Shown here: one piece after another, positions 34,920-43,044 of the stretch | Layout of the letters: each line of letters begins with the position of its first letter | Position numbering within the stretch: the stretch's first letter is position 1 | Assembly (NCBI RefSeq): GCF_032670585.1 | Contig: NZ_JAVQHL010000001.1 | Location: 558,001 to 622,000 of the forward strand | From: Ostreiculturibacter nitratireducens | GTDB lineage: Bacteria > Pseudomonadota > Alphaproteobacteria > Rhodobacterales > Rhodobacteraceae | Reading direction: 5' to 3' | Length of the DNA stretch: 64,000 bases | The notes under the pieces: generated by a model | Database searches by the model: none | What the model was told of the DNA's origin: nothing | The model's input: the letters and a program-made list of their open reading frames with translations, nothing else | Position numbers and translations under genes: made by a program

Positions 34920-35711
34920 ATGAATAGAAACGACAAGATTCACCTCATGGGAGAGTTGGTGGCGGCTATCGGCTCGAAAGACTTTCCGACACGGCTGGCA
35001 AGGCTTCTGCGCTGCATCGCGCCATACAACTACACCGTGATCTTCGGTTATCAGGGCGCCGCGCGCCCCCTGGACCTTTTCGATGACTTCCCAGTGGGAA
35101 AGCGCAAGATTTTCGTGACCGACTACCAGGAGGGCCCATACCTCCTCGACCCGTTCTACCTGGCATCGGTGGAGCCGGTGCCCGCGGGTCTCTACCGGAT
35201 GCGCGACCTCGCACCTGACCGCTTCTACCAGGGCGAATACTTTCGCAGTTATTACGTGCAGACTGGGCTCGCCGAAGAGATAGGTTTTTTCGTCGACTTG
35301 CCCGGCCCCGCCATGGTCGTTACCTCGATGATGCGGGAGGAGCGTCCCTTCGCAGCCCGAGAAATCCGCGCACTGGAAGAAGTGCGGCCAGTGGTCGAGG
35401 CCTGCATTCGCCGCCATTGGCATGACCTTGCATCGAAGTTCGAGCAGCCAGAAGACGGCGCTGACGGGTCAAACCTGCAACTACAGATCGAGCAGTCTTT
35501 CCAGACCTTCGGCGACGGTCTCTTGACCCCGCGCGAGCGCGAGATTGTCGAATACACCCTCAAGGGGCACTCTGCCGATGCGATAGGACGGATCCTGTCC
35601 ATCTCACCCGGCACGGTGCGCATCCACCGCCGCAACATCTACTCTAAGCTCAGGATAAGCTCGCAAGGGGAACTGTTCTCGAAGTTCATCGAGACCTTGG
35701 CACGGGCCTGA
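34920..35711 (+). CDS. LuxR-family regulator of the importer operon
   Basis: A 263-residue regulator with an N-terminal sensory region (about 1-180) and a C-terminal LuxR helix-turn-helix: LTPREREIVEYTLKGHSADA then IGRILSISPGTVRIHRRNIY. The sensory part is not an obvious autoinducer-binding or receiver domain. Start uncertain; ATGs at 34896 and 34902 are also in frame, and 34827 is too close to the divergent gene. It is likely to control the divergent potA-like operon in response to its substrate. Confidence 0.82.
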   Translation: MNRNDKIHLMGELVAAIGSKDFPTRLARLLRCIAPYNYTVIFGYQGAARPLDLFDDFPVGKRKIFVTDYQEGPYLLDPFYLASVEPVPAGLYRMRDLAPDRFYQGEYFRSYYVQTGLAEEIGFFVDLPGPAMVVTSMMREERPFAAREIRALEEVRPVVEACIRRHWHDLASKFEQPEDGADGSNLQLQIEQSFQTFGDGLLTPREREIVEYTLKGHSADAIGRILSISPGTVRIHRRNIYSKLRISSQGELFSKFIETLARA

Positions 35712-35797
35712 AAGGTGACGCGGAGCATCAGGGCCAGACGGATCGGCTCCGGGCTCGTCTTGAACTGCCGAAACGGATGACATTGGTCATGGGCGAA
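35712..35797 (-). pseudogene. N-terminal relic of an IS6-family transposase
   Basis: On the minus strand this segment reads PFRQFKTSPEPIRLALML, clearly related to the start of IS6/IS26-type transposases (PF.yFKTSPEiIRLaVm.YvrFPLS). It is cut off after LRVTFQ at the LuxR stop, and no catalytic DDE part follows. A similar relic lies at 51.9 kb. Confidence 0.7.
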
Positions 35798-35881
35798 GGC
35801 CGAGAGACCGCCCTGCCCGTCTCAAGCCACGTTCCCCTTGCACTTCCCCTGGCATGAACGTGAGAGGTGGCCCCATCGAAG

Positions 35882-35913
35882 GCGCCCGGTTTCCGGCCCC
35901 TGCCGGAGGGCGC
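35882..35913 (-). terminator. Hairpin after the cupin gene
   Basis: Read on the minus strand, GCGCCC and GGGCGC form an outer 6-bp stem around an inner TCCGGC-AGGG-GCCGGA stem, 18 bp after the cupin stop. It probably ends the Hyu-Liv-cupin transcript. Confidence 0.55.
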
Positions 35914-35930
35914 TCAGAAGACGAGCAGCA

Positions 35931-36218
35931 TCACTTGAGTTCGATCTCGACAAAACTCATCGGGGCGTCTCCGCGATTTATGACGTTGTGCTCGACGCCA
36001 GCCGGTCGCTTGTAAGCATCGCCCGCCTTCACGGTCACTTCGCGGGACCCTCCGCCGGGCTCTTCCAGCAACATCGGGCAATCAGTAATCGCGGTGATGA
36101 CATAATCCATCCCATGTGTGTGCCAGCCGGTCTCGGCTCCCGGCACGAAGTCAAAGCGCGTGACGCGTACCGCATCGTCCTCGATCATGAGTGTCGCAGT
36201 TGCCTGCAGGCGTGACAT
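35931..36218 (-). CDS. Small cupin-domain protein
   Basis: A 95-residue single-domain cupin. Metal-binding motif 1 is GWHTHGMDYVITAI (two His, then a Tyr where Glu is common) and motif 2 is AGDAYKRPAGVEHNVINRG (His). Small cupins of this type act as isomerases, epimerases or dioxygenases, or are structural. It is the last gene downstream of the Liv-type importer, separated from the binding protein gene by a strong hairpin. AGGAGGG precedes the ATG. Function is inferred to relate to the HyuAB substrate. Confidence 0.82.
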   Translation of the reverse strand: MSRLQATATLMIEDDAVRVTRFDFVPGAETGWHTHGMDYVITAITDCPMLLEEPGGGSREVTVKAGDAYKRPAGVEHNVINRGDAPMSFVEIELK

Positions 36219-36235
36219 GGGCTTCCCTCCTGCTA

Positions 36236-36265
36236 GGACCGGCCGCGATCGGTCGCGGCCGGTCC
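36236..36265 (-). terminator. Strong 13-bp hairpin between binding-protein and cupin genes
   Basis: GGACCGGCCGCGA at 36236-36248 and its exact complement at 36253-36265 surround a TCGG loop. It sits between the importer binding-protein stop and the cupin ribosome site. It may end most transcripts, or protect the binding-protein mRNA from 3' decay so that this protein is made in excess, while cupin expression is lowered. Confidence 0.7.
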
Positions 36266-36278
36266 GGTCTATTTCAGG

Positions 36279-37466
36279 TCACTTCATCAGGTCGGCCACC
36301 GGAATGGGTTCGGAGATCGTCCATTCGTCGACAACGCCGGGCTTGCCATTGCTGGTCTCGACGATCAGGTAGCGCGCCTTGTTCTGATGGTGCAGCTCGG
36401 AATTGAAGGTCCGCGGGCCAAAGAGCGTCGGCTCCTCATTCATCTTCTCGAGCTCGGCCACCACGGCCTCAGCATCGGTCGTGCCTGCGCGCTCCACTGC
36501 CTTGGCCCAGACGTCGATGAGCACGTAGCCTGGATAGACGTACTGCGTGGACGGGTCGCCTCCGGTCGCTTCCTTGTACGTCGCATTGAAGGCGGTCACC
36601 TCCGGGTTCGGGTCGTCGCCGTAGATGGAGCCCTGAACCGGTACGTAGAAGTTCGACAGATCAGGCACCGCTGACAGCCAGTACGAACCGTCGACGGCCG
36701 AGCCGTTGATGATCATCGAGTTGATGCCCGCCGCCCGGATCTGCTTGATGGCCGAAACGGCGCCCGGCATCATCGTGCAGAGCATGATCGCGTCCGGCTC
36801 TTCCGGCAACGACTTGATGCGCGTGATCTGCGCGGCGATGGAGGCGTCTTCGTTCTTGAACGTGTCCTCGCCCACAAGCTTCGCCTCGGGCAGCTGCGGC
36901 AGCATCCAGTCGAAACCGTCACAGATGCCCTTGTTGTATTCGGTCCATGTATCCAGAAGGCGGTAATAATTCCGCGCACCCTTCTTTTCGTAGGACCACT
37001 GCGCCATCGTCGCGCCCTGCACGGCCGCAAGGACCGAAGCCGAGAAGCTGTGCGGGCCGACGCCCTGGATGCCGGCCTTGATCGATTCCGCGCAGAGGAA
37101 GAACGACACGAGGCCAGCGCTTTCCGCCGTCAGAGCCGCCGGCGATCCGAAGTCGTAGTCGCACGAGACGACGACGAGGTCGGCTCCCTGGTCGATGACG
37201 GCGAGGCCCGCTTTCGCGCCCTCGGCCCGGTCGGTCTTGGTGTCGGCGTTCACCACCTCGATCTGCTGGCCCAGCAGCCCGCCTGCGTCGTTGATCTCCT
37301 TGATGCGGATCATAGCCGCGTCCTGTGCAGGCTTGTCGTAGGCCTGCATGAACCCCGACTCGGCGGTCGCGAAACCGACCACGATCTTGTCGTCTTGCGC
37401 CGCTGCCGGCGCCGCGAAGGTCGCCATCGCGACCAATGCGGGGATTACATAGCCCTGTCTTTTCAT
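36279..37466 (-). CDS. Branched-chain amino acid-type ABC substrate-binding protein (LivK-like)
   Basis: A 395-residue periplasmic binding protein with an Ala-rich signal peptide (residues 1-23, ending AAPAAAQDD). The type I fold shows KIVVGFATAESGFMQAYDKP and the YPGYVLIDVWAKAVERAG hinge region. Liv-type binding proteins take up branched amino acids, amides, urea or aromatic acids. Fifth-position importer component downstream of the LivM-like permease, so the HyuAB-linked compound is its expected ligand. Confidence 0.92.
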   Translation of the reverse strand: MKRQGYVIPALVAMATFAAPAAAQDDKIVVGFATAESGFMQAYDKPAQDAAMIRIKEINDAGGLLGQQIEVVNADTKTDRAEGAKAGLAVIDQGADLVVVSCDYDFGSPAALTAESAGLVSFFLCAESIKAGIQGVGPHSFSASVLAAVQGATMAQWSYEKKGARNYYRLLDTWTEYNKGICDGFDWMLPQLPEAKLVGEDTFKNEDASIAAQITRIKSLPEEPDAIMLCTMMPGAVSAIKQIRAAGINSMIINGSAVDGSYWLSAVPDLSNFYVPVQGSIYGDDPNPEVTAFNATYKEATGGDPSTQYVYPGYVLIDVWAKAVERAGTTDAEAVVAELEKMNEEPTLFGPRTFNSELHHQNKARYLIVETSNGKPGVVDEWTISEPIPVADLMK

Positions 37467-37508
37467 CGTCTTACTCCCATGCTGAACAGTCAGTTCTGTT
37501 GACCGGGT

Positions 37509-38546
37509 TCACCCGGATTTGCTGCTCTGGCGCCTGGGCCAGGTCAGTTCGGAATTGCCCATGATGCCGACGGGTCGCCGCGCAAGGATCAGGATCATCA
37601 CGATCCCGAGCGCGATTTCCTGAACGCCGTTCGGCAGGGCGAAGGTCGATGTGCCAATGCTCACCCCGGCCTCAAGCCAGCGCAGCACCTGAATGAGCGT
37701 CGATAGGAGAAGGACGCCGAGCACGGCCCCCGACAGGCTTCCGATCCCGCCGACCACAAGCATCGACAAGGTGATGAAGGTAAGCCCGAGGTAGAAGGTG
37801 TCGGGTGTGACGACGCCTATGGAGTGGGCGAAAAGTGCGCCCCCCATGCCCATCACCGCGCCGGAGACGACAAAGGCAACGAGGCGCTCCCTTGGCAGGT
37901 CGATGCCGGAGGCCGACGCGGCGGTGGGCTCGTCCCGCGCAGCGCGGAGTGCCAGGCCGGAGCGGCTTATCGCGTGTGCCCATGCCACGAAGACGGCGAG
38001 GATCGCTGCGACGAGATAAGGCCAGACCGTGCGCACGATAGGGATGCCCACAACGGAGGAGGTCGCGCCGGTCACATCCTCCCAGTTCGAATAGACCGTG
38101 TTGATCATGGCGAGCATCGCGAAGGTCGCGATGGAGGCCGCGATGCCCGACAGCCGCATGAGGATCTTGCCGAAGATCCCCGCCCATATCGCGGCCCAGA
38201 GCGCGGCAAGGCCGGCTCCCGCCCAGAACGGAAGCTGCAACTGCGTCAGCCACTCCGGCAGACCCGGCAGAAGCGTCTGTTTCATCATCGGCGGCATCGT
38301 CAGCCAGGCGGCAGCATAGGCGCCAAGGCATGTGAAGCCAGCGTGCCCGAACGAAATGACCCCTGAGTTGCCGACGAAGATGTATAGCCCTACGACGAGG
38401 ATCACGCGCAGGAACACGTCGATGATCGTCTGGTTGAAGGGCTTGGAGCCCACGAACCACGCCAGCAACGCGAAGGCGATGAGAAGCCCCGAGAGGATCA
38501 GCGGGGTGGCGATGGTGCGGCGGGTAACGGAGGCGCGTTGCGACAT
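37509..38546 (-). CDS. Liv-type ABC permease (LivM-like)
   Basis: A 345-residue permease with about ten helices and the family core GNSGVISFGHAGFTCLGAYA and RDEPTAASASGIDL loop that meets the ATPases. The start at 38546 is one base after the LivH-like stop; a 21-residue longer reading is excluded because it would overlap the upstream gene without a ribosome site. Confidence 0.92.
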   Translation of the reverse strand: MSQRASVTRRTIATPLILSGLLIAFALLAWFVGSKPFNQTIIDVFLRVILVVGLYIFVGNSGVISFGHAGFTCLGAYAAAWLTMPPMMKQTLLPGLPEWLTQLQLPFWAGAGLAALWAAIWAGIFGKILMRLSGIAASIATFAMLAMINTVYSNWEDVTGATSSVVGIPIVRTVWPYLVAAILAVFVAWAHAISRSGLALRAARDEPTAASASGIDLPRERLVAFVVSGAVMGMGGALFAHSIGVVTPDTFYLGLTFITLSMLVVGGIGSLSGAVLGVLLLSTLIQVLRWLEAGVSIGTSTFALPNGVQEIALGIVMILILARRPVGIMGNSELTWPRRQSSKSG

Positions 38547-38547
38547 C

Positions 38548-39462
38548 TCAGACCCTCTCTCTCGTACCGCGCGCGGCCAACAGGCCCTGCGGGCGGAAGA
38601 TGAGGACAAGGATCACCGCGCCGTAGACGAACGCGTCGCGGAAGGGCCGCGCGTCAATCGAAAGCGAGACCTGCATCACGACCGAAGCGGCACCGAGCAG
38701 GAAGCCGGCCATGACCGCGCCCGGGAGGCTGCCAAGGCCGCCGATGACGGTCGCAATGAAGGCCATCAGCATGACGTTCGCGCCCATCTGTATGTCGGCC
38801 GTCCCGGTTTGGCTGCCAAGGATGAGACCGATCGAGGCGGCAAGGGCACCTGAAAGCGCGAAGGCCCCCATGATGACCCGGTTGGCGCGCACGCCGAGCA
38901 TCCGCGCCATCGTGAAGTTCTCCGCTGCCGCGCGCATCTCCAGCCCGAAGCGGGTGCGCTTCAGGAAGGAAGTCAGGCCGAAAAGTATCCCTACCGTCAC
39001 CGCGATGGTGATGACCTGCAGAAGGGGGATGCGCGCGCCGAGGATTTCGACGGGTTGGGAGAGTGCAGGCAGAAGCGAGATCGACTTCGGCCGCGAGGAA
39101 AAGAGCATCAGCAGGAAGTAGCGGATGACGAAGCCAAGCGCGAAGGAGGCGATCATCATTGTCGCCGGGCTCGCGTTGCGGAAGCGGCGGAAGACGGTGA
39201 TCTCGGCCAGAACCGACAGCCCCGCGCCAACGGCGAGCACGAAGGGGACCAGCAGGAACCAGGGCAGGTTCGCGGCAAAAATGACCGCCACGGCGTCGGT
39301 GGAGGGCCAGAGCAGCGCGAAGATCGAGAAAGAGATCACATCGCCATGCGCAAAGTTGACCAACCGCATCACTCCGAAGATCAGCGCGATGCCCAGTGCG
39401 CCGAGTGCGTAGAGCGAGCCGAGGCTCAGGGCATCGAAAACGATCTGAAGAATGCTGCTCAT
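38548..39462 (-). CDS. Liv-type ABC permease (LivH-like)
   Basis: A 304-residue permease with eight or nine helices. Characteristic segments are LGSLYALGALGIALIFGVMR and AGFLLGAASVVMQVSL. Start and the stop of the ATPase gene upstream share TGATG. Pairs with the LivM-like protein. Confidence 0.92.
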   Translation of the reverse strand: MSSILQIVFDALSLGSLYALGALGIALIFGVMRLVNFAHGDVISFSIFALLWPSTDAVAVIFAANLPWFLLVPFVLAVGAGLSVLAEITVFRRFRNASPATMMIASFALGFVIRYFLLMLFSSRPKSISLLPALSQPVEILGARIPLLQVITIAVTVGILFGLTSFLKRTRFGLEMRAAAENFTMARMLGVRANRVIMGAFALSGALAASIGLILGSQTGTADIQMGANVMLMAFIATVIGGLGSLPGAVMAGFLLGAASVVMQVSLSIDARPFRDAFVYGAVILVLIFRPQGLLAARGTRERV

Positions 39463-40196
39463 CAGTGCTCCCCGTAGCCGAAGTAGGCGGCCTGCATGGC
39501 CTCGGATTGCCCCATCGCACGGGCGTCGCCGTCCAGCAGCACCTCACCGCCCCGCATCAGGATCATCCGCCCGCCGACGATCATCGCGCGGGTCGAGCTC
39601 TGCTCGACGATCAGCAGCGTCAGCTTCCGCTGTGAGCGGAGCGCGATGAGCCGTTCATACACCTGGTCGATGATGTTGGGCGCGAGGCCGAGCGAGGGTT
39701 CGTCGATGGCGACGAGGCGCGGGTTCGTCATCAGCGCGCGCCCTATCACCAGCATCTGCTGCTGCCCGCCTGACAGAAGTCCCGCTTGCGCATTTCGGCG
39801 TTCTTTCAGAATTGGGAAGGTCGCATAGACCTCCTCGAGCCCGCTGGCCGCACGGGCGCGCCAATTGTGCTCCTTCGCATGCATGCCGATACCGACGAGA
39901 AGGTTCTCCTCGATCGTCAACGAGCCGAAAACGTCCCGCCCTTCCGGCACCATCGACAGGCCCAGCCGCGCAATGTCTTCGGGCGCACGGCCAGTGATGT
40001 CGTGGTCGGCGAAATCGATCCGACCGCCCGCCGGAGGCGTCACACCGGCGATGGCGCGGAGAAGAGAGGACTTCCCCGCGCCGTTCGGGCCTGTGATGAA
40101 GAGAATTTCGCCTTCCGCGAGCGTCAGCGCGAGGTTCCGAACGGCCGTCAGGCGACCGTAGCGGATGGTGACGTCCGAAAGTGACAGAAGGCTCAT
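39462..40196 (-). CDS. Liv-type ABC ATP-binding protein (LivF-like)
   Basis: A 244-residue ATPase with Walker A GPNGAGKSS, signature LSGGQQQMLVIGRAL and Walker B VAIDEPSLGL. Overlaps the LivG-like gene by 4 bp. Works with the LivG-like ATPase as a heterodimer. Confidence 0.93.
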   Translation of the reverse strand: MSLLSLSDVTIRYGRLTAVRNLALTLAEGEILFITGPNGAGKSSLLRAIAGVTPPAGGRIDFADHDITGRAPEDIARLGLSMVPEGRDVFGSLTIEENLLVGIGMHAKEHNWRARAASGLEEVYATFPILKERRNAQAGLLSGGQQQMLVIGRALMTNPRLVAIDEPSLGLAPNIIDQVYERLIALRSQRKLTLLIVEQSSTRAMIVGGRMILMRGGEVLLDGDARAMGQSEAMQAAYFGYGEH

Positions 40197-40945
40197 TCCA
40201 TCACCTCCAGCACCGGAAGACCGGTCTCGGCGGCAGTGCCCATGTAGGCATGGCGGACCTTTTCCGAAACGCGGATCTCGGCGGGCGACCCGGCCTCGAT
40301 GACCGCGCCGGAATCCAGCACCACGATATGGTCGCAGAGTTCGAGCACGAGCCCAACGTTGTGCTCGATCAGCAGCACTCCGCAGCCCATTTCTCCCGCG
40401 ATCCGGCGGATCAGGGCAGAGAGATCGGCGGCCTCGGCCGCGCTCATGCCTGCCGCCGGTTCGTCAAGGAGGACGAACCCCGGCTTGCCCATGAGCGCCC
40501 GTCCGATCGCCACGCGGCGCTCATCGGTATAGGGCAGCGTTCCGGCAATCCGCTCCGCAAGCGGGGCGATGCCAACCCAGTCGAGCATCCGCTCGGCCTC
40601 GGCGATGGCGGCACGACGGCTTTGCCCGAGGCCTACTCCCGTCACCTCGAGGTTGTCGATCACGGGAAGATCGCGGAACAGCCGACCACCCTGAAAGGTC
40701 CGCGCCACACCGCGCCTGCGGATCTCGTGCGGCTTGAGGCCCGACAGGGCGGTGCCGTCCAGCATCACGGCCCCACTGGTCGGGGCCTGAAACCCGGTCA
40801 GCACGTTGACAAGGGTGGTTTTGCCTGCGCCGTTCGGGCCGATCAGGCCGATGATCTGGCCGGGAGCGACCTCCAGATCAACCTCGCTCAGCGCCGTGAG
40901 CCCGTCGAAAGCAACCGTTACCTTGTCCGCGCTGAGCCGCTGCAT
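40193..40945 (-). CDS. Liv-type ABC ATP-binding protein (LivG-like)
   Basis: A 250-residue ATPase: Walker A GPNGAGKTT (residues 36-44), Walker B FVLLDEPAAGM and switch EHNVGLVLELCD. The signature region reads LPYTDERRVAIGRAL, the LivG variant of the ABC signature. Its ATG shares a base with the hyuA stop (TGATG), tying importer and hydrolase into one translational unit. Confidence 0.93.
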   Translation of the reverse strand: MQRLSADKVTVAFDGLTALSEVDLEVAPGQIIGLIGPNGAGKTTLVNVLTGFQAPTSGAVMLDGTALSGLKPHEIRRRGVARTFQGGRLFRDLPVIDNLEVTGVGLGQSRRAAIAEAERMLDWVGIAPLAERIAGTLPYTDERRVAIGRALMGKPGFVLLDEPAAGMSAAEAADLSALIRRIAGEMGCGVLLIEHNVGLVLELCDHIVVLDSGAVIEAGSPAEIRVSEKVRHAYMGTAAETGLPVLEVME

Positions 40946-43032
40946 CAGCCCCCCTTCCGTCCCTTGGTGATTAGATAGGACCCGCTTTCGTCGAGCACGG
41001 CCTGCCAGCCGGGCTCGATCACGATCGTAGTCGTCACCTCTTCGATGATCGCCGGGCCCGCGACTTTCGCCCCCGCGCCCAGGAAGCCACCATCGTAGAC
41101 CGGCGTCTTCACCCGCTTGCCGTCGATCGAGAACACCGCATCGCGATGCCCCTTCAGCGCCGATGCAATGGGCTTGCCCTTGGAAATCGTCATGCGCTTC
41201 GGCTTTTCCACACGGCCGTAGACGGTGCTTTCGATGTTCACCACCTCGACCGTCGAGTGACGCTCCGAGTAGGTGTAGAGCTGCTCGTGTCGCTTGTGGA
41301 ACGCCTCCTTGATCTTCTCGATCGACTTCGCGTCGACCTTGAAGTTCCCCACCTCGACCGTGCATTCATGGACCTGGCCCACGTAGCGCATGTCGAGGCT
41401 TCGACGGATCTCGATGTCCCTCTTGGCGAACCCGTCGGCTTTCAGATGGGCGATGCCTTGGGCCTCGATCTCGTTGAAGAGACTGTCGATCTTCGCAAAT
41501 GCCTCGTCATTGTCGAGCCGGAGCGGCGCGGTGGCCATGTAGTTGTACTTCACGTCAGAGATGATCTGACCAAAGGCACAGAGCCCCGAAGCGAGCTTGG
41601 GCAGGACGATGGTTCCGATGCCCATCTCATCGGCAAGAGCGGTGATATGTGCCGCCGTCGCGCCGCCCGCGCCGACCAGCACGAAGTCCCGCGGGTCATA
41701 GCCGCGCTCGACGGTCACGCGGCGAATGCCGTTCACCATGTTGGCGTTGACGATGGTGAACATGCCGTATGCCGCCCGCTCCACCGACAGCCCAAGCGGA
41801 TCCGCAAGGTGGGTCTTGATCGCCGCCCGGGCGAGCTTCGCGTCAAGCGGCAGCCGGCCGCCGACAAGGCCGTCGGGGTTCAGGTATCCCAGCACGAGGT
41901 TCGCGTCGGAAACCGTTGGCTGCGTGCCTCCCTGCCCATAGCAGGCCGGTCCGGGATCTGAGCCTGCCGACTGTGGCCCCATCTGCATCAGTCCCATCTC
42001 GTCGATCCAGCCGATGGACCCGCCACCCGCGCCGAGCGTTTCCACCTGGATCATCGGCACGCCGATCCTGTAGCGCAGGAAGTCGATGTTCTTGTTGATG
42101 TTCGTGATGCCGCCCTTGGTCAGCGTGATGTCGAACGAGGTGCCACCCATGTCGATGGTGATCACGTCGGTCTTTCCGAAGGGTTCGGAGACATATTGAC
42201 CAGCGGCGGGGGCGGAGGCCGGGCCAGAGTTGATCGCGTAGACCGATCGGTCGGTCATCGCCTGGCCGATCGCGAGGCCGCCGTTCGACTGGTAGTAGCG
42301 CACCGGCTGCTTGGCGCCCAGGGACTGGAAGTAGCCGTCCACCGCGTCCACGTAGCGCTTCATGATCGGGGCGAGGTAGGCGTTGACCACCGCCGTCGAG
42401 GTGCGGGTGTATTCGCGCACTTGCGGGTAGAGTTCCGAGCCGAGCGTCAGGATCACGTTCGGCATCATCTCGCGCACGATCTGACCCGCCCGGCGTTCAT
42501 GGTCGGGATGCAGCACCGACCAGACGAAGCTGATCGCCACCGTCTCGACGCCCTCGGCCAGGAAGAGTTCGCAAGCCTGGCGCACGTCCTCCTCGTTGAG
42601 CCCCATGCGGACCGAACCGTCCGACAGCACCCGCTCGCGTACGCCACGGCGAAGGTAGCGCGGCACCAGCATTGTCGCCGGCGGGTACTCCGGGTCATAG
42701 CGGTAGCCGTCCTCCTTGTGGCCAAGGCGGATTTCCAGCGAGTCCTCGTGGCCCGCAGTGCAGATGAGCCCGGTCTTGGCGCCCTTGTGCTGGATGAGCG
42801 CATTGAGCCCCACCGTCGTGCCGTTGATGCAGAGGTCGCAGTTCGGGATGATCTTGGTGGCCGGGATGCCCATTTCCTCGGTGATGAGGTGCAGGCCGTT
42901 CTTGATCGCGAGCGTCGGGTCCTGCGGCGTGGACAGCGCCTTGAAGAGACGCACCTTGCCGGTCTTGTCGGCCAGCACGAAGTCCGTGAAGGTGCCGCCC
43001 GCGTCGATGCCCAGTCGGTAATCGGTTCTCAT
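40945..43032 (-). CDS. hyuA: Hydantoinase/oxoprolinase family protein, subunit A (HyuA)
   Basis: A 695-residue ASKHA-fold ATPase subunit. LGIDAGGTFTDFVLAD and VITIDMGGTSFDITL are the two phosphate-binding motifs, and LVGAGGATAAHITALADEMG is the C-terminal adenosine region. Family members (N-methylhydantoinase A, 5-oxoprolinase, acetone/acetophenone carboxylase subunits) couple ATP to opening or carboxylating amide- or ketone-type substrates. It lies 12 bp after hyuB and is coupled to the Liv-type importer, so the substrate is probably imported by it. Confidence 0.92.
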   Translation of the reverse strand: MRTDYRLGIDAGGTFTDFVLADKTGKVRLFKALSTPQDPTLAIKNGLHLITEEMGIPATKIIPNCDLCINGTTVGLNALIQHKGAKTGLICTAGHEDSLEIRLGHKEDGYRYDPEYPPATMLVPRYLRRGVRERVLSDGSVRMGLNEEDVRQACELFLAEGVETVAISFVWSVLHPDHERRAGQIVREMMPNVILTLGSELYPQVREYTRTSTAVVNAYLAPIMKRYVDAVDGYFQSLGAKQPVRYYQSNGGLAIGQAMTDRSVYAINSGPASAPAAGQYVSEPFGKTDVITIDMGGTSFDITLTKGGITNINKNIDFLRYRIGVPMIQVETLGAGGGSIGWIDEMGLMQMGPQSAGSDPGPACYGQGGTQPTVSDANLVLGYLNPDGLVGGRLPLDAKLARAAIKTHLADPLGLSVERAAYGMFTIVNANMVNGIRRVTVERGYDPRDFVLVGAGGATAAHITALADEMGIGTIVLPKLASGLCAFGQIISDVKYNYMATAPLRLDNDEAFAKIDSLFNEIEAQGIAHLKADGFAKRDIEIRRSLDMRYVGQVHECTVEVGNFKVDAKSIEKIKEAFHKRHEQLYTYSERHSTVEVVNIESTVYGRVEKPKRMTISKGKPIASALKGHRDAVFSIDGKRVKTPVYDGGFLGAGAKVAGPAIIEEVTTTIVIEPGWQAVLDESGSYLITKGRKGG

Positions 43033-43044
43033 CGCCCGTCCCCC

